Shown: piece after piece, positions 53,915 through 62,475 of the stretch | Layout of the letters: every line of letters begins with the position of its first letter | Position numbering within the stretch: the stretch's first letter is position 1 | From: Pseudomonas tructae | GTDB taxonomy: Bacteria > Pseudomonadota > Gammaproteobacteria > Pseudomonadales > Pseudomonadaceae | DNA length: 64,000 bases | NCBI RefSeq assembly: GCF_004214895.1 | Contig: NZ_CP035952.1 | Location: 3,544,501 to 3,608,500 of the forward strand | Reading direction: 5' to 3' | Program-made: the position numbers and the translations under genes | Notes under the pieces: model-generated | Told to the model about the DNA's origin: nothing | Seen by the model: the letters and a program-made list of their open reading frames with translations, nothing else | Database searches by the model: none

Positions 53915-54549
53915 CAGTTGCGCACCGCGATGAATGCCGACTCATGGGGCGGCGGTGGCGTGCCCTCGTTGAGCGCGGCGGCGGCGGCCTGCAGGGTCAC
54001 GGCCTGGTACTGCGCGAAACAGTTGCCGGCAATCGAGGTGTCCTTGCCGAGGCTCGGGGCGATCTTCGACGCCAGGTACCAGGACAGCGCATCAACGAAC
54101 ATCGGGTCGAACATCTCGGGAGACTCGACCTTCATCGTGTATTCGAGCTTGGCCTCGTCCACGCTGGTCGCGATCAGGCGCTGACTCGAACCGTTGATGA
54201 CCCGGAAGCGAATCGGCGGGATGGCTGGCAGCGCGTAGCCGCCGTGGCAATGGGGGAAATAGCCCTGCGGGAATGCCGGATTGACGATGCGGCGGATGCG
54301 CATGCAGTCGATCGGCACCGCGAAGGCATAGGGGAATTCGGGGTCCGGGTTGGAAGCGACTCCGGCCAGTTGCTCGAACTTCGTCGCGAACGGCCAGTCG
54401 CAGTCAGCACGCAATACGTAGTCGCGGCAATGCACGAACCACAGGCTGCACTGCTCTGCCGGCACGCTGGCTTCCGAAAGATCGTCGATGCGGGCGCTCT
54501 GGCCGAGGTTCGACAGGGCCATGTTGCAGATCTCAACCACGGATGACAT
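53914..54549 (-). CDS. Tail tubular protein A (T7 gp11-like)
   Basis: A 211-residue protein started at MSSVVEICNMALSNLGQ (54549), after GGAG; the longer frame to 54642 is ignored. The opening and the WPFATKFEQLAGVAS segment fit gp11-like head-to-tail adaptors. It is followed by the nozzle gene, the usual pair. Confidence 0.85.
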   Translation of the reverse strand: MSSVVEICNMALSNLGQSARIDDLSEASVPAEQCSLWFVHCRDYVLRADCDWPFATKFEQLAGVASNPDPEFPYAFAVPIDCMRIRRIVNPAFPQGYFPHCHGGYALPAIPPIRFRVINGSSQRLIATSVDEAKLEYTMKVESPEMFDPMFVDALSWYLASKIAPSLGKDTSIAGNCFAQYQAVTLQAAAAALNEGTPPPPHESAFIAVRN

Positions 54550-54561
54550 GGGTGGACTCCA

Positions 54562-54585
54562 AAGAAAAAGGGCCCCGAAGGGCCC
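54562..54585 (-). terminator. Terminator between the cement-region genes and tail genes
   Basis: On the minus strand a GGGCCC-TTCG-GGGCCC hairpin is followed by TTTTTCTTT. It separates the upstream capsid genes from the tail genes, so tail genes need read-through or their own promoter. Confidence 0.85.
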
Positions 54586-54604
54586 TCGAGGGTTTTGCCG
54601 TGGA

Positions 54605-54985
54605 TCAGGCGTCGGGGTGACCGTCGTCGTCGGTGTTGCCACCCTCGCCGCCGGATTGCTCCGCCGACTTCACGAACGGCTGGCCGCCAGCGTTGAGCCG
54701 ATCGGCCTCAGCCTGCGCCTCTTCCTTGCTGGCGCCGATGAAGTCGCTGAACCAGGCGCCGGCCGCATCCACAACCCGCCAGCGGGTACCACCGTTGAAC
54801 TTCGCGGTATAGCCGACAACCGCTCCACCCTCGCCGCCGGATTGCTCCGGCTGCTCCTCCATCGACTGGAGATTGCGACCAATCTTTCCGTCCGGGCCCG
54901 GGTCGTAATCCACAACCTCGCCCGGCTCATGCAACCTGTTGTTGATGAAGCTGTGCTCGAGCACAACACACTTGATTGCAGCCAT
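54605..54985 (-). CDS. Small virion-region protein with repeated EQSGGEGG (126 aa)
   Basis: The protein has an N-terminal beta-rich part (VVLEHSFINNRLHEPGEVVDY) and two copies of EQSGGEGG that bracket a central domain, ending in an acidic tail. A bacteriophage head or head-tail joining accessory protein is likely by position. No family is firmly recognised. Confidence 0.6.
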   Translation of the reverse strand: MAAIKCVVLEHSFINNRLHEPGEVVDYDPGPDGKIGRNLQSMEEQPEQSGGEGGAVVGYTAKFNGGTRWRVVDAAGAWFSDFIGASKEEAQAEADRLNAGGQPFVKSAEQSGGEGGNTDDDGHPDA

Positions 54986-54996
54986 GGATCACCTCC

Positions 54997-55455
54997 TTAG
55001 AACTGGTAGCCCTTGGCGTACGCGCGGAAAGCCTGGACGTCCTTGGTGATGAAGGCCGAGAACGCGCCAGCCGTCAGCGGACCAGTAGCCACGGTGTAGC
55101 GAACACCCACGTAGCGGTTGTACTGCCCGGCAGGCAGCTTGATCGCCAGGAGGGTGGTGCTGCCGACCAAGGCGGCCAGGGCGTTTGCCGCCGAGGAATA
55201 GTGCACAGTAGGAGTGGTGGCCAGGTCGGCGGTACTGGACGACTCCAGGGTTACTGTTACCGTCGCGGCACCGGCGGCGGTCGCCGTGGTGTCTGTCTGG
55301 ACGACCAGGTAAACGTCCTCGCCCACGCCGATGTCGCGGGTGACGTTAGTGTTGACGGCGTTCCCTCGCGGGTACAGGTCCACCACATTGGTGGAGATCG
55401 CGGTGGCGGTGACCGCCTGACTGTCCGAGAACTCCAGTTGCTTGTCGACATACAT
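54997..55455 (-). CDS. Bbp16-like capsid cement protein
   Basis: A 152-residue protein, MYVDKQLEFSDSQAVTATAI at the start, that matches the Bbp16 cement-protein family of Bordetella phage BPP-1. Cement proteins clamp the capsid lattice from outside. It lies directly after the major capsid gene, the order seen in BPP-1-type phages. Confidence 0.8.
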   Translation of the reverse strand: MYVDKQLEFSDSQAVTATAISTNVVDLYPRGNAVNTNVTRDIGVGEDVYLVVQTDTTATAAGAATVTVTLESSSTADLATTPTVHYSSAANALAALVGSTTLLAIKLPAGQYNRYVGVRYTVATGPLTAGAFSAFITKDVQAFRAYAKGYQF

Positions 55456-55465
55456 GATGGGCTCC

Positions 55466-56470
55466 TTAAACCACGCGGGCTTCAGTGTTGAGGATGGCGT
55501 CGACGCGGCGCACCGGAACCTCGCCGAACATCAGCGCAGGTTTACCAGCGACGTTGTCGTACATGAGGGTGCCCGACGCGACTTTGTTGACAGTCTGGCG
55601 GCGCAGGAACGAGCGAATGCGGCGATCCACATAGAACGCCGGGGTAACGCCGGTCAGGCTCTGGATCAGCTCCAGGCCCTGGGTCATCAGGTCGATGATG
55701 TCGGCGCCGGCGCTCGCATTCTTGGTGAGCGCGCTCACGTCGATGTTTGCGATGCGGACTACATAGCGCCAGTCCTTGACCGCGATGCCGCACTTCCACT
55801 GATACTGATCCATGAATGCACGGAAGCGGTTCTGGTTGCTGTCGAAGGCGTCGCCCTCACCCAGGTCGTTGTGCACCAGGCCGGCCTGCGAGCCCTTCGG
55901 ATAGATCCCGTGCACGGTGTTCTCGCCCCAGCCGAACAGCCAGATCGAGGTGTTGGTGGAGCCAGTGCCACCGGCATCGATGACGTTGTTGGCGGTTTGC
56001 GCGGTCGCAGCGTTCACGGTATTGAAGCGCGGCGCCATGCCCATGAAGCTTTCGGGGGTGGCATCGGCGTTGCCGTAGATTACTTCGCGTTGCATGCGCT
56101 GATTCATCGATTCGATGAATGCCTTCGATTCGGAGAGGCGGAAGGATGCGGTGTTGCCGTTCAGCAGCGCCAGGTCCTTGTCGACCTCGCCACGGCCCTC
56201 CAGGATGCCGCAGGACTCATCGACCTGCGCAGTGGTCGACTTGCTCTTCGGCACGCCACCGTTGAGCTTGCGGAACACCACATCCGGCAGGCCGGTGCGG
56301 GTGGTGATGCGCGAGCCGGTCGGCAGGTTACCTTCGTACCAGGGCATGTCGATTAGCATTTCGTTGTCCTGAGACAACAGTTCGGCAATCGGCATGATGC
56401 CGCCGCCATCAGGGTTCATGCGTTTCGCCACATCCAGAAGCGTGACGGCGTTGGTTGCAAGCGTGGCCAT
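55466..56470 (-). CDS. Major capsid protein (BPP-1-like)
   Basis: A 334-residue capsid protein with the opening seen in BPP-1-type phages (LLDVAKRMNPDGGGIMPIAELLSQ) and a VPVRRVDAIL ending. The HK97-like fold is expected. It lies between the scaffold gene and the cement gene. Confidence 0.85.
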   Translation of the reverse strand: MATLATNAVTLLDVAKRMNPDGGGIMPIAELLSQDNEMLIDMPWYEGNLPTGSRITTRTGLPDVVFRKLNGGVPKSKSTTAQVDESCGILEGRGEVDKDLALLNGNTASFRLSESKAFIESMNQRMQREVIYGNADATPESFMGMAPRFNTVNAATAQTANNVIDAGGTGSTNTSIWLFGWGENTVHGIYPKGSQAGLVHNDLGEGDAFDSNQNRFRAFMDQYQWKCGIAVKDWRYVVRIANIDVSALTKNASAGADIIDLMTQGLELIQSLTGVTPAFYVDRRIRSFLRRQTVNKVASGTLMYDNVAGKPALMFGEVPVRRVDAILNTEARVV

Positions 56471-56482
56471 GTGGGCTGCTCC

Positions 56483-57214
56483 TTATGCGAGGTTGGGATA
56501 CATGCGGTTGGCGATGGGTTTGTCGCCAGGTACTTCGGTGGTGGTGCGGTGCAGCCTTCCTTCGCCCAGCTCCAGGCCGGCCTTGTGGAATGCTTTGAGG
56601 AGCGCTGGGTGGGAGCCGAGGCCTGTCTCCTTCAGCAGCTTGGAAAGTTCGGGGGAGCCGTAGGCCTTGATGGCGCTGCGGGCGATCTCGACGTTCTCGG
56701 CGAACTTGGCGCCGCCGATCTCTGGATCAGCCTTGACCTGGGCGATCCACTCGCCCACCTGCTGCTTGTGGGCTTCGGCGAACTGGGCCTGCATCGCATC
56801 GACTACGCCCTGCTGACGCTTGGCGTCGGCGGCGACCAGCTTGTCGACGGACTCCTGGCTCAGGCCCAGCTCCTTGAAGGTGGTGGACCATTCAGCAGCG
56901 GCAGCCTCGTCGAGGGTGTAGCCCTCGGGCAGGCTCTCGAACTTGTAGGCTTCGGGCGCCTGGGGAGCGGCCGGCTGATCATCCGGCTTCGCTGGATCTA
57001 CAGCGGGATCATCGGCTGGATCAGTCAGCAGGGATTCGTGCCCGGTCGCCGGTGCAGGCTGCTGCGCTGGAGGACTTGCCGGGGCGGCTGGATCTGCTGG
57101 AGCAGCGGGCGGCGCGGGCTCGGTGGCAGGAGCGGCACCGTCGCCCGGCGCGCCATCGGCTGGCGCCTCGTTCATGAGGAAGTGGCCCAGGCGGCCATGC
57201 ACGAACAGGTTCAT
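56483..57214 (-). CDS. Scaffolding protein
   Basis: A 243-residue protein with a Pro/Ala-rich acidic N-terminus (GAAPATEPAPPAAPADPAAP), a helical middle part (ADAKRQQGVVDAMQAQFAEA) and a charged end, as in podovirus scaffolds that guide capsid assembly. It starts at 57214 with an ATGA overlap to the upstream gene (57211-57214). It directly precedes the capsid gene. Confidence 0.8.
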   Translation of the reverse strand: MNLFVHGRLGHFLMNEAPADGAPGDGAAPATEPAPPAAPADPAAPASPPAQQPAPATGHESLLTDPADDPAVDPAKPDDQPAAPQAPEAYKFESLPEGYTLDEAAAAEWSTTFKELGLSQESVDKLVAADAKRQQGVVDAMQAQFAEAHKQQVGEWIAQVKADPEIGGAKFAENVEIARSAIKAYGSPELSKLLKETGLGSHPALLKAFHKAGLELGEGRLHRTTTEVPGDKPIANRMYPNLA

Positions 57215-57573
57215 GCGTCACCCCCGAACTCGGCGATGCGGGTTGCGATGATGCGCAGCAGTTCGCCGGCCGCGACACGCTGGCTGGCCAAGCGCATCTG
57301 CTCTGCCAGAGAAAGCTGCTTGTACGCAGGGGAGTCGATCAGCAACCCCAGCTTGATCAGCTGGTCATTGAGCTGGACGTGCTCGCCGACGACAGCTTGC
57401 TGCTCGGCAGTCAGGTGCTTGACGTCACCCATTGGGCGGTAGGCGGCTTCGAACGGACCCTTGGGGCTCCAGCTGGTATAGCCATCGGCGTAGCGCACGC
57501 CGTAGCCCTGGACGCCGTCTTTCGATTCAGGCCAAGCCGTCAACTGCTTGGTGCCGATGTATTGCTGGCTCAT
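57211..57573 (-). CDS. Small phage protein upstream of scaffold (120 aa)
   Basis: Starts at MSQQYIGTKQ (57573), overlapping the Bbp19-like stop by ATGA. The N-terminus (QLTAWPESKDGVQGYGVRYADGYTSWSP) and helical C-terminus (SLAEQMRLASQRVAAGELL) recall the small proteins encoded near this point in BPP-1-like phages. Function unknown. Confidence 0.7.
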   Translation of the reverse strand: MSQQYIGTKQLTAWPESKDGVQGYGVRYADGYTSWSPKGPFEAAYRPMGDVKHLTAEQQAVVGEHVQLNDQLIKLGLLIDSPAYKQLSLAEQMRLASQRVAAGELLRIIATRIAEFGGDA

Positions 57574-57875
57574 TGAGATGCCTCGTCGGGTTTCTGGATG
57601 TTTTCCTGCGCCATCACCGGGTACTGGTGCGGGCACAGGCGGTTGATGTCAGCCAGCAGTTGCAGGCCCTGGCTGCGCAGCCCTTCGTTGAAGCTCATGA
57701 CGCCGGCGTGCTGATCGAAAGAGGACCTAAACACCCCCGCCCTGCCGAGCAGGCGCCAAACGATCCGGCGGCCGATCGCAGAAGCCATCAACCACTTCAA
57801 GTCGTCTTCGGCCTGCCTCTCTGCCAGGCGCGCCAACTCCTCCCGCGCTTGCGAGATCTCGTCGTTGTCTTCCAC
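57570..57875 (-). CDS. Bbp19-like protein
   Basis: A 101-residue protein with the family's core (DLKWLMASAIGRRIVWRLL, then GLQLLADINRLCP). The Bbp19 family is named after a BPP-1 gene of unknown function. It is between the portal and scaffold genes. Confidence 0.8.
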   Translation of the reverse strand: MEDNDEISQAREELARLAERQAEDDLKWLMASAIGRRIVWRLLGRAGVFRSSFDQHAGVMSFNEGLRSQGLQLLADINRLCPHQYPVMAQENIQKPDEASQ

Positions 57876-59570
57876 TTATGCCCCCATCAGGCGACCCAGG
57901 ACGTTGTCCGGGGTGATCTCGGTCTTGGAAAGAAGCTCGGCGCCCTGGATACCCTGATTGATCTGCTCCTGCAGGGCCTGGGCCTGGGCTTGCTGTGCGC
58001 GCTGCTGGCGGATGGTGTCGACTTCCTGGTCGCCGCGGACGACCGTGGGCACGACGCCGGCAGCATCCGCGTACTCGTCGACCCATTGGTCAGCGTTAAA
58101 TTTGTCTTTGACCTCGGGGAAGGCGCCGGCCAGGTTGCCGATGGTGCTGGCGAAGCGCTCCAGGCCCTGCACTGCCTGCGCCTTCTGCGCCTGAGCAAGA
58201 ATCGAGATGTAGTCGGCCTCGATATCGGATTCGCCAAGCTCCTCTGGCGGCTGAGGCAACCATGGGTCGCCATCGACGATGCCCGCCCAGATGGGTGCGG
58301 ACTGCCGCAGCATGATCCCCGTGACGCGCTCTACGCCTACGTCCAGCCCCTCGAAGTCGATGCGCTCGACCACGGGGCCGAGCATGGCCATTTTCTCCTC
58401 CTTGCGTGCCACGATCTCGGTAGCAGTTCTGACGTCATCCATCTGGCTGATCATCAGGAACAGGTCGGTGAAGAACGAGCGACGGATGCGTGCCGAGATC
58501 TTGTCGATCTTGCTCTCGATGGCCGACAGCCACCCGAAGTTGGGCTGATAGATCGGCTGAATGGTGTTCTGTACGCCGATCTGATCGACGTAGGTGATGC
58601 CCCCTGGAAGCATCGAAGACGGCTGACCTCGTAGGCTGGCGGGAACCTGAACTGCTGGATTCGACCCTGTCTCAGCAAGGCGTGCGGATGATCGCTCGTA
58701 CAGCTGCAGCGCCTTGATGTCACCAAGGCAGTTGCGGCCAGGACCAGTTCCGTAGCAGTCGCCTGGCAGCGCATCCCAGCGCATGACCATTACTGGGAAC
58801 TCGTGATACCCCTTCTCTTCCAATGTCTGGGCAGGGGGTGCTGAGCACTCCCAGACCAGGCCCGCGAAGGGCAGGAACTTACTACCGCGGCGCTCAGGAT
58901 CATGCGCATCGTTTGGCTGAACGATCTGTACGCAGTCGAACCACTGGTCCGGCCGGTTCTCATGCAGGGCATTGTGCGCCTGGATGCTCAGCGCTCCACG
59001 ACCAAACCGCTCAGCCATCTGCGCGGCGGTCATCTTGAACTCGCGGTAGAAGGTGTTGGCACGGCCGTCGACGCCATTGGCGACGTAGTACTCACCTGCG
59101 GTAAAGACCTCGCAACGGATGACGTTCTCTGGGTCCTCATCGATCCAAACCGCGCCAGTGCCGAACACACCCATCTCCAAGTAGGCGACGTGCATGCAGT
59201 TGTAGAAGTTGGAGCGCAACAGGGCTGAACGCTCGCGCTCTGTAGCCTCGTACAGCCAATCCTTGACTGGGCCGAACTCCATCGACGCATGCGACTTCAG
59301 TTCAAGGTTGAACCACGGCCGCGATCGCGAGGTGAGTCCGCTCATCATGCCAGCAGCGAGCGCCAATGCATCCTCGGTCGCCTCGTTGTTGATGATCTTG
59401 TTGTTCCGGCGATCGCCCTTGTTGACCTGTTTGTCGCACAGCAGGCGCGACCGCATTGGTTGGATGAAGTCCGACAGCTCGCGCCAGCTGGCTTCCCACG
59501 ATGTGCGCTCGTTCTTGAGCATGCCCAGTCGCTTCTCGGCGCGTTGGCGCGGGGTGTCATTCATGGTCAT
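57876..59570 (-). CDS. Head-to-tail connector / portal protein (T7 gp8-like)
   Basis: A 564-residue portal. The start (PRQRAEKRLGMLKNERTSWE) and WRELSDFIQP, ALAAGMMSGLTSRSRPW segments identify the head-tail connector family. The dodecamer forms the DNA channel at one capsid vertex. The start overlaps the upstream gene by ATGA (59567-59570). Confidence 0.88.
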   Translation of the reverse strand: MTMNDTPRQRAEKRLGMLKNERTSWEASWRELSDFIQPMRSRLLCDKQVNKGDRRNNKIINNEATEDALALAAGMMSGLTSRSRPWFNLELKSHASMEFGPVKDWLYEATERERSALLRSNFYNCMHVAYLEMGVFGTGAVWIDEDPENVIRCEVFTAGEYYVANGVDGRANTFYREFKMTAAQMAERFGRGALSIQAHNALHENRPDQWFDCVQIVQPNDAHDPERRGSKFLPFAGLVWECSAPPAQTLEEKGYHEFPVMVMRWDALPGDCYGTGPGRNCLGDIKALQLYERSSARLAETGSNPAVQVPASLRGQPSSMLPGGITYVDQIGVQNTIQPIYQPNFGWLSAIESKIDKISARIRRSFFTDLFLMISQMDDVRTATEIVARKEEKMAMLGPVVERIDFEGLDVGVERVTGIMLRQSAPIWAGIVDGDPWLPQPPEELGESDIEADYISILAQAQKAQAVQGLERFASTIGNLAGAFPEVKDKFNADQWVDEYADAAGVVPTVVRGDQEVDTIRQQRAQQAQAQALQEQINQGIQGAELLSKTEITPDNVLGRLMGA

Positions 59571-59863
59571 TGCCCCAGCAGTACTTTGTTGCCGGTGGTT
59601 GTGCCGGCCATACTGCCACCGAGGATGGTGCTCGACAGCCCGGCAGCGGCTGCACGGCGGCGCTTCTCGTCGTCGCGGGCGGACTGCACGTCGCTGGCGA
59701 TGTTCGTGGCCTGAGTGCTCGCAGCCGTGGTCGTCTCTGCTGTCTGCGCCTCCTGAGGCAGCAGATCGAGCGATGTCGGGAGCCCGGCCTTCTTGAACAA
59801 GTCCAGTGGGTCACTGATCTTGTGGAGTGGCTTGATGATGTTCGCGAGTCCGCCGCCGCACAT
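59567..59863 (-). CDS. Small phage protein between terminase and portal (98 aa)
   Basis: Starts at MCGGGLANIIKPLHKI (59863). Has an Ala/Thr-rich helical middle (AETTTAASTQATNIASDVQS) and a Gly-rich C-terminus (LSSTILGGSMAGTTTGNK), the features of small 'head protein' or internal virion accessory proteins in this phage type. Role unknown. Confidence 0.68.
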   Translation of the reverse strand: MCGGGLANIIKPLHKISDPLDLFKKAGLPTSLDLLPQEAQTAETTTAASTQATNIASDVQSARDDEKRRRAAAAGLSSTILGGSMAGTTTGNKVLLGQ

Positions 59864-59874
59864 GGTGGAATTCC

Positions 59875-61338
59875 TCAGTTGAAGGGGTCGTAATGGGATT
59901 GGTGCGAGCCGCCCTGCGATGGCTTGCACTGGAACCGCTGGCGGGCGAAGCGCCGCATCATGTACGCGTACCGAGAGGCCGACAGGACGTCGTCGTTCAG
60001 CTTGACGATCCGACCGCTCTCGTCGCGGTGGTAACTCATCTTCTCTTCGAAGAAATCGCTCAGGTGGCTGAAGACCTTCCAGCGCCCGGTGGTCATGCGC
60101 TCGTACATCTCGACCAGGCCGGCCTCGACGCCGACGCCACCGTCAGGCCAGGTCGCATGCTCGGGCAACATTGCCCAGCCAGCATCGACATACGCGGCCT
60201 TCTGCTGCTCGCCGGATGACTTCTCCGACTGCAAGCCATCGCTCGGCCACGCCGTTGGCACATGCTGCGCCCAGGTCTTCACCGTGCCCCATGCCGTCAC
60301 CGGGGTGGTGCGCGACTTCTTCCAGGCCTGGGCCACGTAGATCACGTCAGCCTCCATGTCGATCCAGAGCTGCACGTGCGCTTGCGGGTGATCCCACCCG
60401 AAGTCGATCGCGTTGATGACCCAGAAGTGGTCGGGACACGGGAACGGCGCGCATTTGATCTCGTCGTCGCCGAAGTCGAAGATCAGTCCGGTACCAAGCA
60501 ATGGTTCGCCCCTTGTGCGCATGTCGCGCTGCCAGGCCGGGTATGCACTGAGCAACTCGGCCTTGATTTTCTCGGTGAGGTGCGGCGCATCAGCCCAGGT
60601 GGCGCGCTGCATGTATTGGCCTTCGCCCGGGTCGTCCATGAACTTGACGACCAGTTCGGTGCGTCCGTTCTCCGGGGTGAAGGTGAGGATCCCGCGCCCG
60701 CCTCGTCCACGGTCGCCTGTGGCGGTCCGCGTGATGACCTGCGGGTAGATCTTCGGATCCCGGGGCTCTTCGTCGATGTGATACCAATCGACGCTGTCGC
60801 CCATGATTGCGTGCTGGCCCTGGCTGTAGGACCAGAACTGCACCGTGGAGGTACTGCCATTGGCATGGCTGACGCGGACCTCGCGCATTGCGCCGGAGGT
60901 GCCGGTTGCCGATAGGTGCCCAACAATGCGATCAGCCGGGACCAGGCCACCGGCCCACTTCCCCTGCTCGAAATTGCCGAACAATGGCTTCTGGAGCAGG
61001 TCCCGGGTCTTCTCCATCGAGTAGCCCAGGAGCCAGCACAGCGGTGCATGATCGAACCGATGCCCCTCCCAGTCGTCCGGGTAGTCGCCCAGCAGGTGCA
61101 TGGCATCGATGGTGAGGCCGGTCATGGTCTTGCCGACCCGGTTCGCCGCCATGAGCATGCATGCCGAATGATCGGCGGTGGCCTTGATGAACTTCCGCTG
61201 CCACGCGTACAGCGATTCGAACTGAATCAGGTGTCTACGCTGAGCCTCCCGACGCGCCTTCTCTTCAAGCAGTTCCAGGAGCGCGAGCTTGTCAGCCCTG
61301 CTCCCGTGAAAGCTTGGCGATTTGGCGATCAAGTTCAT
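59875..61338 (-). CDS. terL: Terminase large subunit
   Basis: A 487-residue DNA-packaging motor. ATPase Walker A is AANRVGKT (64-71), the Walker B-type end DEE is at 189-191 (YHIDEEPR), and the nuclease domain shows INAIDFGWDHP. The gene overlaps the small subunit gene by 47 bases, usual for the pair. It follows it in the same operon. Confidence 0.93.
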   Translation of the reverse strand: MNLIAKSPSFHGSRADKLALLELLEEKARREAQRRHLIQFESLYAWQRKFIKATADHSACMLMAANRVGKTMTGLTIDAMHLLGDYPDDWEGHRFDHAPLCWLLGYSMEKTRDLLQKPLFGNFEQGKWAGGLVPADRIVGHLSATGTSGAMREVRVSHANGSTSTVQFWSYSQGQHAIMGDSVDWYHIDEEPRDPKIYPQVITRTATGDRGRGGRGILTFTPENGRTELVVKFMDDPGEGQYMQRATWADAPHLTEKIKAELLSAYPAWQRDMRTRGEPLLGTGLIFDFGDDEIKCAPFPCPDHFWVINAIDFGWDHPQAHVQLWIDMEADVIYVAQAWKKSRTTPVTAWGTVKTWAQHVPTAWPSDGLQSEKSSGEQQKAAYVDAGWAMLPEHATWPDGGVGVEAGLVEMYERMTTGRWKVFSHLSDFFEEKMSYHRDESGRIVKLNDDVLSASRYAYMMRRFARQRFQCKPSQGGSHQSHYDPFN

Positions 61339-61798
61339 CGTCCGTCAGATCCGTCAGGTTGATATTGCCGGAGTGCTCGACGCGCTCCCTGAACGCGTTC
61401 ACGCTGACGTGCTTACCGATCAACTCCAGAGCCCGGAGCTTGTCGTGGAACTTGACCTTGCCGGTCTTCATGTCCACTTCCTTCACCATCTGGCGCCAGA
61501 TCGGCGGCCACTGCTTGATCGGCATGATCTTGCCGTCGTCGTCGTGGATGTCGGCCAGATCCAACTGATCGATCTGCAGGAGCCGCTGCAGCACGTAGTC
61601 CGCATCAGCCTTCAGCCGCTCTGCTCGCTCAGCCAGGGCCCGTTCAATGGCCGCCTTGATCTCTGGCTTCTTCATGAGCTGATACGCCTGCTCCCTTGCG
61701 CGCGCCGGGGCATAACCGGCCCTGATAGCGGCCTGAGTGGCGTTCAGGTCGACGAGGTACTCGACAACGAAACGCTGCTGCTTTGCTGTCAGGGCCAT
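61292..61798 (-). CDS. terS: Terminase small subunit
   Basis: A 168-residue DNA-recognition subunit. The N-terminal HTH (LTAKQQRFVVEYLVDLNATQ, AIRAGYAPARAREQA) is typical of the Terminase_2 family. It begins the packaging genes. Confidence 0.9.
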   Translation of the reverse strand: MALTAKQQRFVVEYLVDLNATQAAIRAGYAPARAREQAYQLMKKPEIKAAIERALAERAERLKADADYVLQRLLQIDQLDLADIHDDDGKIMPIKQWPPIWRQMVKEVDMKTGKVKFHDKLRALELIGKHVSVNAFRERVEHSGNINLTDLTDDELDRQIAKLSREQG

Positions 61799-61803
61799 GG
61801 GGA

Positions 61804-61998
61804 TTACTCGCTACCAGCTTCTGGCGAGGCTGCAACCTGCGCAGACATGCGCATCCAGCTGAACACCGGGAACATGGCCACAGCCTTGCCGCCATCGACC
61901 AGCAGGGTCAGCCCGTTGGAGTCACGGACATGGGTCACTGCCTCGATCAGGTGCAGCACGCCGTCTGGGGTGCTGACTTCGTAGGAGGTCATGGTCAT
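61804..61998 (-). CDS. Small phage protein (64 aa)
   Basis: Starts at 61998 with an ATGA overlap to the Rz gene; MTSYEV at 61992 is an alternative start. The sequence (GVLHLIEAVTHVRDSNGLTL) looks like a compact beta-alpha domain. No family is recognised. It sits between the lysis genes and terS. Confidence 0.6.
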   Translation of the reverse strand: MTMTSYEVSTPDGVLHLIEAVTHVRDSNGLTLLVDGGKAVAMFPVFSWMRMSAQVAASPEAGSE

Positions 61999-62471
61999 TT
62001 CGAAGCCCTCAGGGAATCGTAGGAACGTTCGCAGGCGAATCCGGCCCGGCGACTTGCGTCAAGCGCTGCTGCCAGTTCTCCCGCATGGTTGTCAGCCTCT
62101 GTGCGCAGCTGGGCGAGCAGATCGACAAGGTCGTCGATTGTCTTGCCTCTGGCGGCAAGGCGGGCGCGGAGGGCGGCGCGGTCGGCGAGCAGCTGGGCTT
62201 GTTGCTTGCGCAGGCTGTCACCCACAGCACGCAGCTCAGCAGCGCGAGCATCGTCATTCGCTTTCTGGTTGGCTGCATCGGTACGCACCTGGTCAATGTC
62301 TCGTTGGCGTTGCTGTTCGATCTGGCGGGCCTGCTCGCTCGCCTGGGCCGCTTCCCGCTCGACGCCGGCGACGTACCCGGCATGATCGGCACGGGCGCCG
62401 GCCATTCGAATCGTCTGCGCGCCCAGCAGGACCAGCGCCACGGCCAGGGCGGCGAGCAGGTAGCGGTTCAT
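61995..62471 (-). CDS. Inner-membrane spanin subunit (Rz-like)
   Basis: A 158-residue protein with an N-terminal anchor (LLAALAVALVLLGAQTIRM) and a long Ala/Arg/Gln-rich coiled coil (EREAAQASEQARQIEQQRQ), the features of i-spanins that fuse inner and outer membranes at the end of lysis. A second spanin gene is nested inside (62009-62278). Confidence 0.85.
   Translation of the reverse strand: MNRYLLAALAVALVLLGAQTIRMAGARADHAGYVAGVEREAAQASEQARQIEQQRQRDIDQVRTDAANQKANDDARAAELRAVGDSLRKQQAQLLADRAALRARLAARGKTIDDLVDLLAQLRTEADNHAGELAAALDASRRAGFACERSYDSLRASK
62009..62278 (-). CDS. Embedded outer-membrane spanin lipoprotein (Rz1-like)
   Basis: Nested in the +1 frame of Rz. The frame from ATG 62278 (or 62257) has a basic start (MQPTRKRM), a hydrophobic run (TMLALLSCVLWVTAC) ending in a lipobox VTAC, then a Pro-rich mature part (SPTAPPSAPALPPEA). 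That is the form of o-spanins such as lambda Rz1. Start and length (89 or 82 residues) are uncertain. It was found by reading the alternative frame. Confidence 0.72.
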   Translation of the reverse strand: MQPTRKRMTMLALLSCVLWVTACASNKPSCSPTAPPSAPALPPEARQSTTLSICSPSCAQRLTTMRENWQQRLTQVAGPDSPANVPTIP

Positions 62472-62475
62472 GCAC

